Shown here in pieces: positions 44,413 through 45,400 of a DNA stretch of 45,400 bases (its first letter is position 1; every line of letters starts with the position of its first letter). A program made the translations under genes and the position numbers. The notes below the pieces were generated by a model that ran no database searches, was not told the origin of the DNA, and saw nothing but the letters and a program-made list of their open reading frames with translations. Source of the stretch: Halomonas sp. (GTDB lineage: Bacteria; Pseudomonadota; Gammaproteobacteria; Pseudomonadales; Halomonadaceae); contig PUOM01000004.1 in NCBI GenBank assembly GCA_003552795.1, positions 1 to 45,400 of the forward strand, in the 5' to 3' direction.

Positions 44413-45400
44413 CTACCGGCTAGCACCCTCTGTATCGCAAGAGGGATGATTCGAGGCCGTGAAAGCCAGCAGCAGCGCCAGCCAGCCCCCATAGACGAGG
44501 ATCCCGACCGGATAGGCGAAGAAGGCGTAGCTCAGCCCGAAGTCGATGAAGGTCACCGGCAGCAGCACCCCGGCCACCGCCAGGCTGCGCGCTGCAGGAT
44601 CATGGGCCGCAAGGCGCGGCGTGAACACCCATAGCGGCAGCAGATAGAGCGCCAGCACCGCGAACACAGCCGGCAGGCCGCGCCGCACCCAGGCGTCCAG
44701 CAGGTCGCTGTGAGCATGCCAGTGGCGGCTGGCACCAGGCGCCACCCTGTTCTCCGCCACCAGCTCGCCCATGGCCTTGCCGTAGCCAGCGTGGCCCACC
44801 CCGCCCCAGGGCGACCGGGCGATCAGTATGACCGCCCCGCTGTACATTTCCAGGCGCGTGCCCACGGAGCCGTTCGGCTCTCCTGCCAGGTAATCGGTCG
44901 CCTCGCCCACGGCCACGCCCACCCGCTGCTGTACCCCGCTCTGGGGCATCAGGTAGAGGCTCGTCAGCACCAGTGCCACCCCGGCGATGGTGAGCCAGCG
45001 CCGGCGCGCCGGCCAGCCGCGCAGATAGGCACGATAGAAGACCAGAGTGGCCAGGGGCAGCGCCAGCCAGCCGCCCCGGGTGCCCGACAGCGCCGAGGCC
45101 AGCAGGCCGCCCGCGGCCCCCAGCAGAAGCGCCACCAGCCAGGCTCGGCGATAGCGCTGTTGCCACGCCCACCCCAGGCCGGCCAGGCAGAGCAATCCGG
45201 TCAGCAGGGCCAGGTTGCCGAACAGGATCGCATTCACCTCGCCGTGGCCATTGGCACGGCGCGCTCCTTCGACCCCCACCTGCCACAGCGCCCAGAGCCC
45301 GTTGCCGACCCCGCTCAACGCCAGGCCTCCCCACCACCAGGCCAGGCTCGGACGCAGCCTGCTCACCGCCGGCACGACGGCGGCGGCCAGCAGGGCAGCC
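44413..45400 (-). CDS. O-antigen ligase-family (WaaL/Wzy-C) membrane protein (partial)
   Basis: The 3' part of a polytopic membrane protein; the frame stays open through the window edge at 45400, so the start is missing. At least eight hydrophobic segments are visible. The Wzy_C/WaaL signature is present: GTRGGWLALPLA (near the middle), a large periplasmic loop with R-S-P-W-G-G-V-G-H-A-G-Y-G, and ASRHWHAHSDLLDAWVRRGLPAV, where the H-x-x-x-L-x-x-x-x-x-G-L pattern contains the conserved ligase histidine. It may join O-antigen to lipid A-core or polymerise a glycan. Nearby glycan genes lie outside the window. Confidence 0.85.
   Translation of the reverse strand, partial: AALLAAAVVPAVSRLRPSLAWWWGGLALSGVGNGLWALWQVGVEGARRANGHGEVNAILFGNLALLTGLLCLAGLGWAWQQRYRRAWLVALLLGAAGGLLASALSGTRGGWLALPLATLVFYRAYLRGWPARRRWLTIAGVALVLTSLYLMPQSGVQQRVGVAVGEATDYLAGEPNGSVGTRLEMYSGAVILIARSPWGGVGHAGYGKAMGELVAENRVAPGASRHWHAHSDLLDAWVRRGLPAVFAVLALYLLPLWVFTPRLAAHDPAARSLAVAGVLLPVTFIDFGLSYAFFAYPVGILVYGGWLALLLAFTASNHPSCDTEGASR

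Overview
This 45.4 kb window is a high-GC gammaproteobacterial chromosome segment. Several things point to a Halomonadaceae-like or Pseudomonas-related organism: the gyrA-serC-pheA-tyrA/aroA-cmk-rpsA order with a fused TyrA-AroA protein, an MvaT-type (not enteric H-NS-type) nucleoid protein, the mltD-gloB-methyltransferase-rnhA-dnaQ block, and a yejABEF operon. The family assignment is an inference from gene content. The DNA is densely coding. I see no phage, insertion sequence, CRISPR array, rRNA or tRNA. Only one gap exceeds 300 bp, upstream of mvaT, and it is also the AT-richest stretch.

Layout. 1-2984 (+): a pqiA-pqiB-pqiC intermembrane lipid-transport operon whose pqiA is cut by the window edge and carries an in-frame TGA exactly where a zinc-ribbon cysteine is expected. 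3066-7374: an HhH protein, the RhlE helicase with terminator, and divergent EamA and CynX-type transporters sharing a small dyad. 7470-11849 (+): an ATPase-permease-adaptor efflux operon. 12016-13650: DUF2789, TVP38/TMEM64 and CigR/RcnB-like proteins. 13800-17946: trhP (yegQ) divergent from queC-queE-queD-like-ykgJ, two tRNA wobble-base (U34 and G34) modification pathways back to back. 17961-18827 (-): mvaT and, downstream, a 95-aa protein that resembles only the MvaT oligomerisation helices. 19257-28998 (-): gyrA-serC-pheA-tyrA/aroA-cmk-rpsA, with no ihfB after rpsA and no hisC in the operon. 29109-33441: thioesterase (-) divergent from rdgC, then an acyltransferase, a CDF metal transporter and an SCP2 protein. 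33509-38530: nudC-dnaQ-rnhA-methyltransferase (-) divergent from gloB-mltD (+). 38645-44328 (+): yejABEF peptide importer. 44413-45400 (-): an O-antigen-ligase-like gene running off the window.

How the parts work together. The pqi genes serve envelope lipid traffic. trhP and the que genes both act on the tRNA anticodon wobble position. The gyrA-rpsA operon mixes DNA topology, serine and aromatic amino-acid synthesis, nucleotide supply and translation. The thioesterase/rdgC and SCP2 promoter regions share an identical-pattern GAAAC-N4-GTTTG dyad, suggesting a common TetR-type (PsrA-like) regulator of fatty-acid functions.

Most of the window is ordinary housekeeping DNA. The most interesting items are the MvaT half-paralog, the tandem QueD-like protein whose catalytic residues are split between its two domains, the shared PsrA-like operators, and the TGA-for-Cys change in pqiA.
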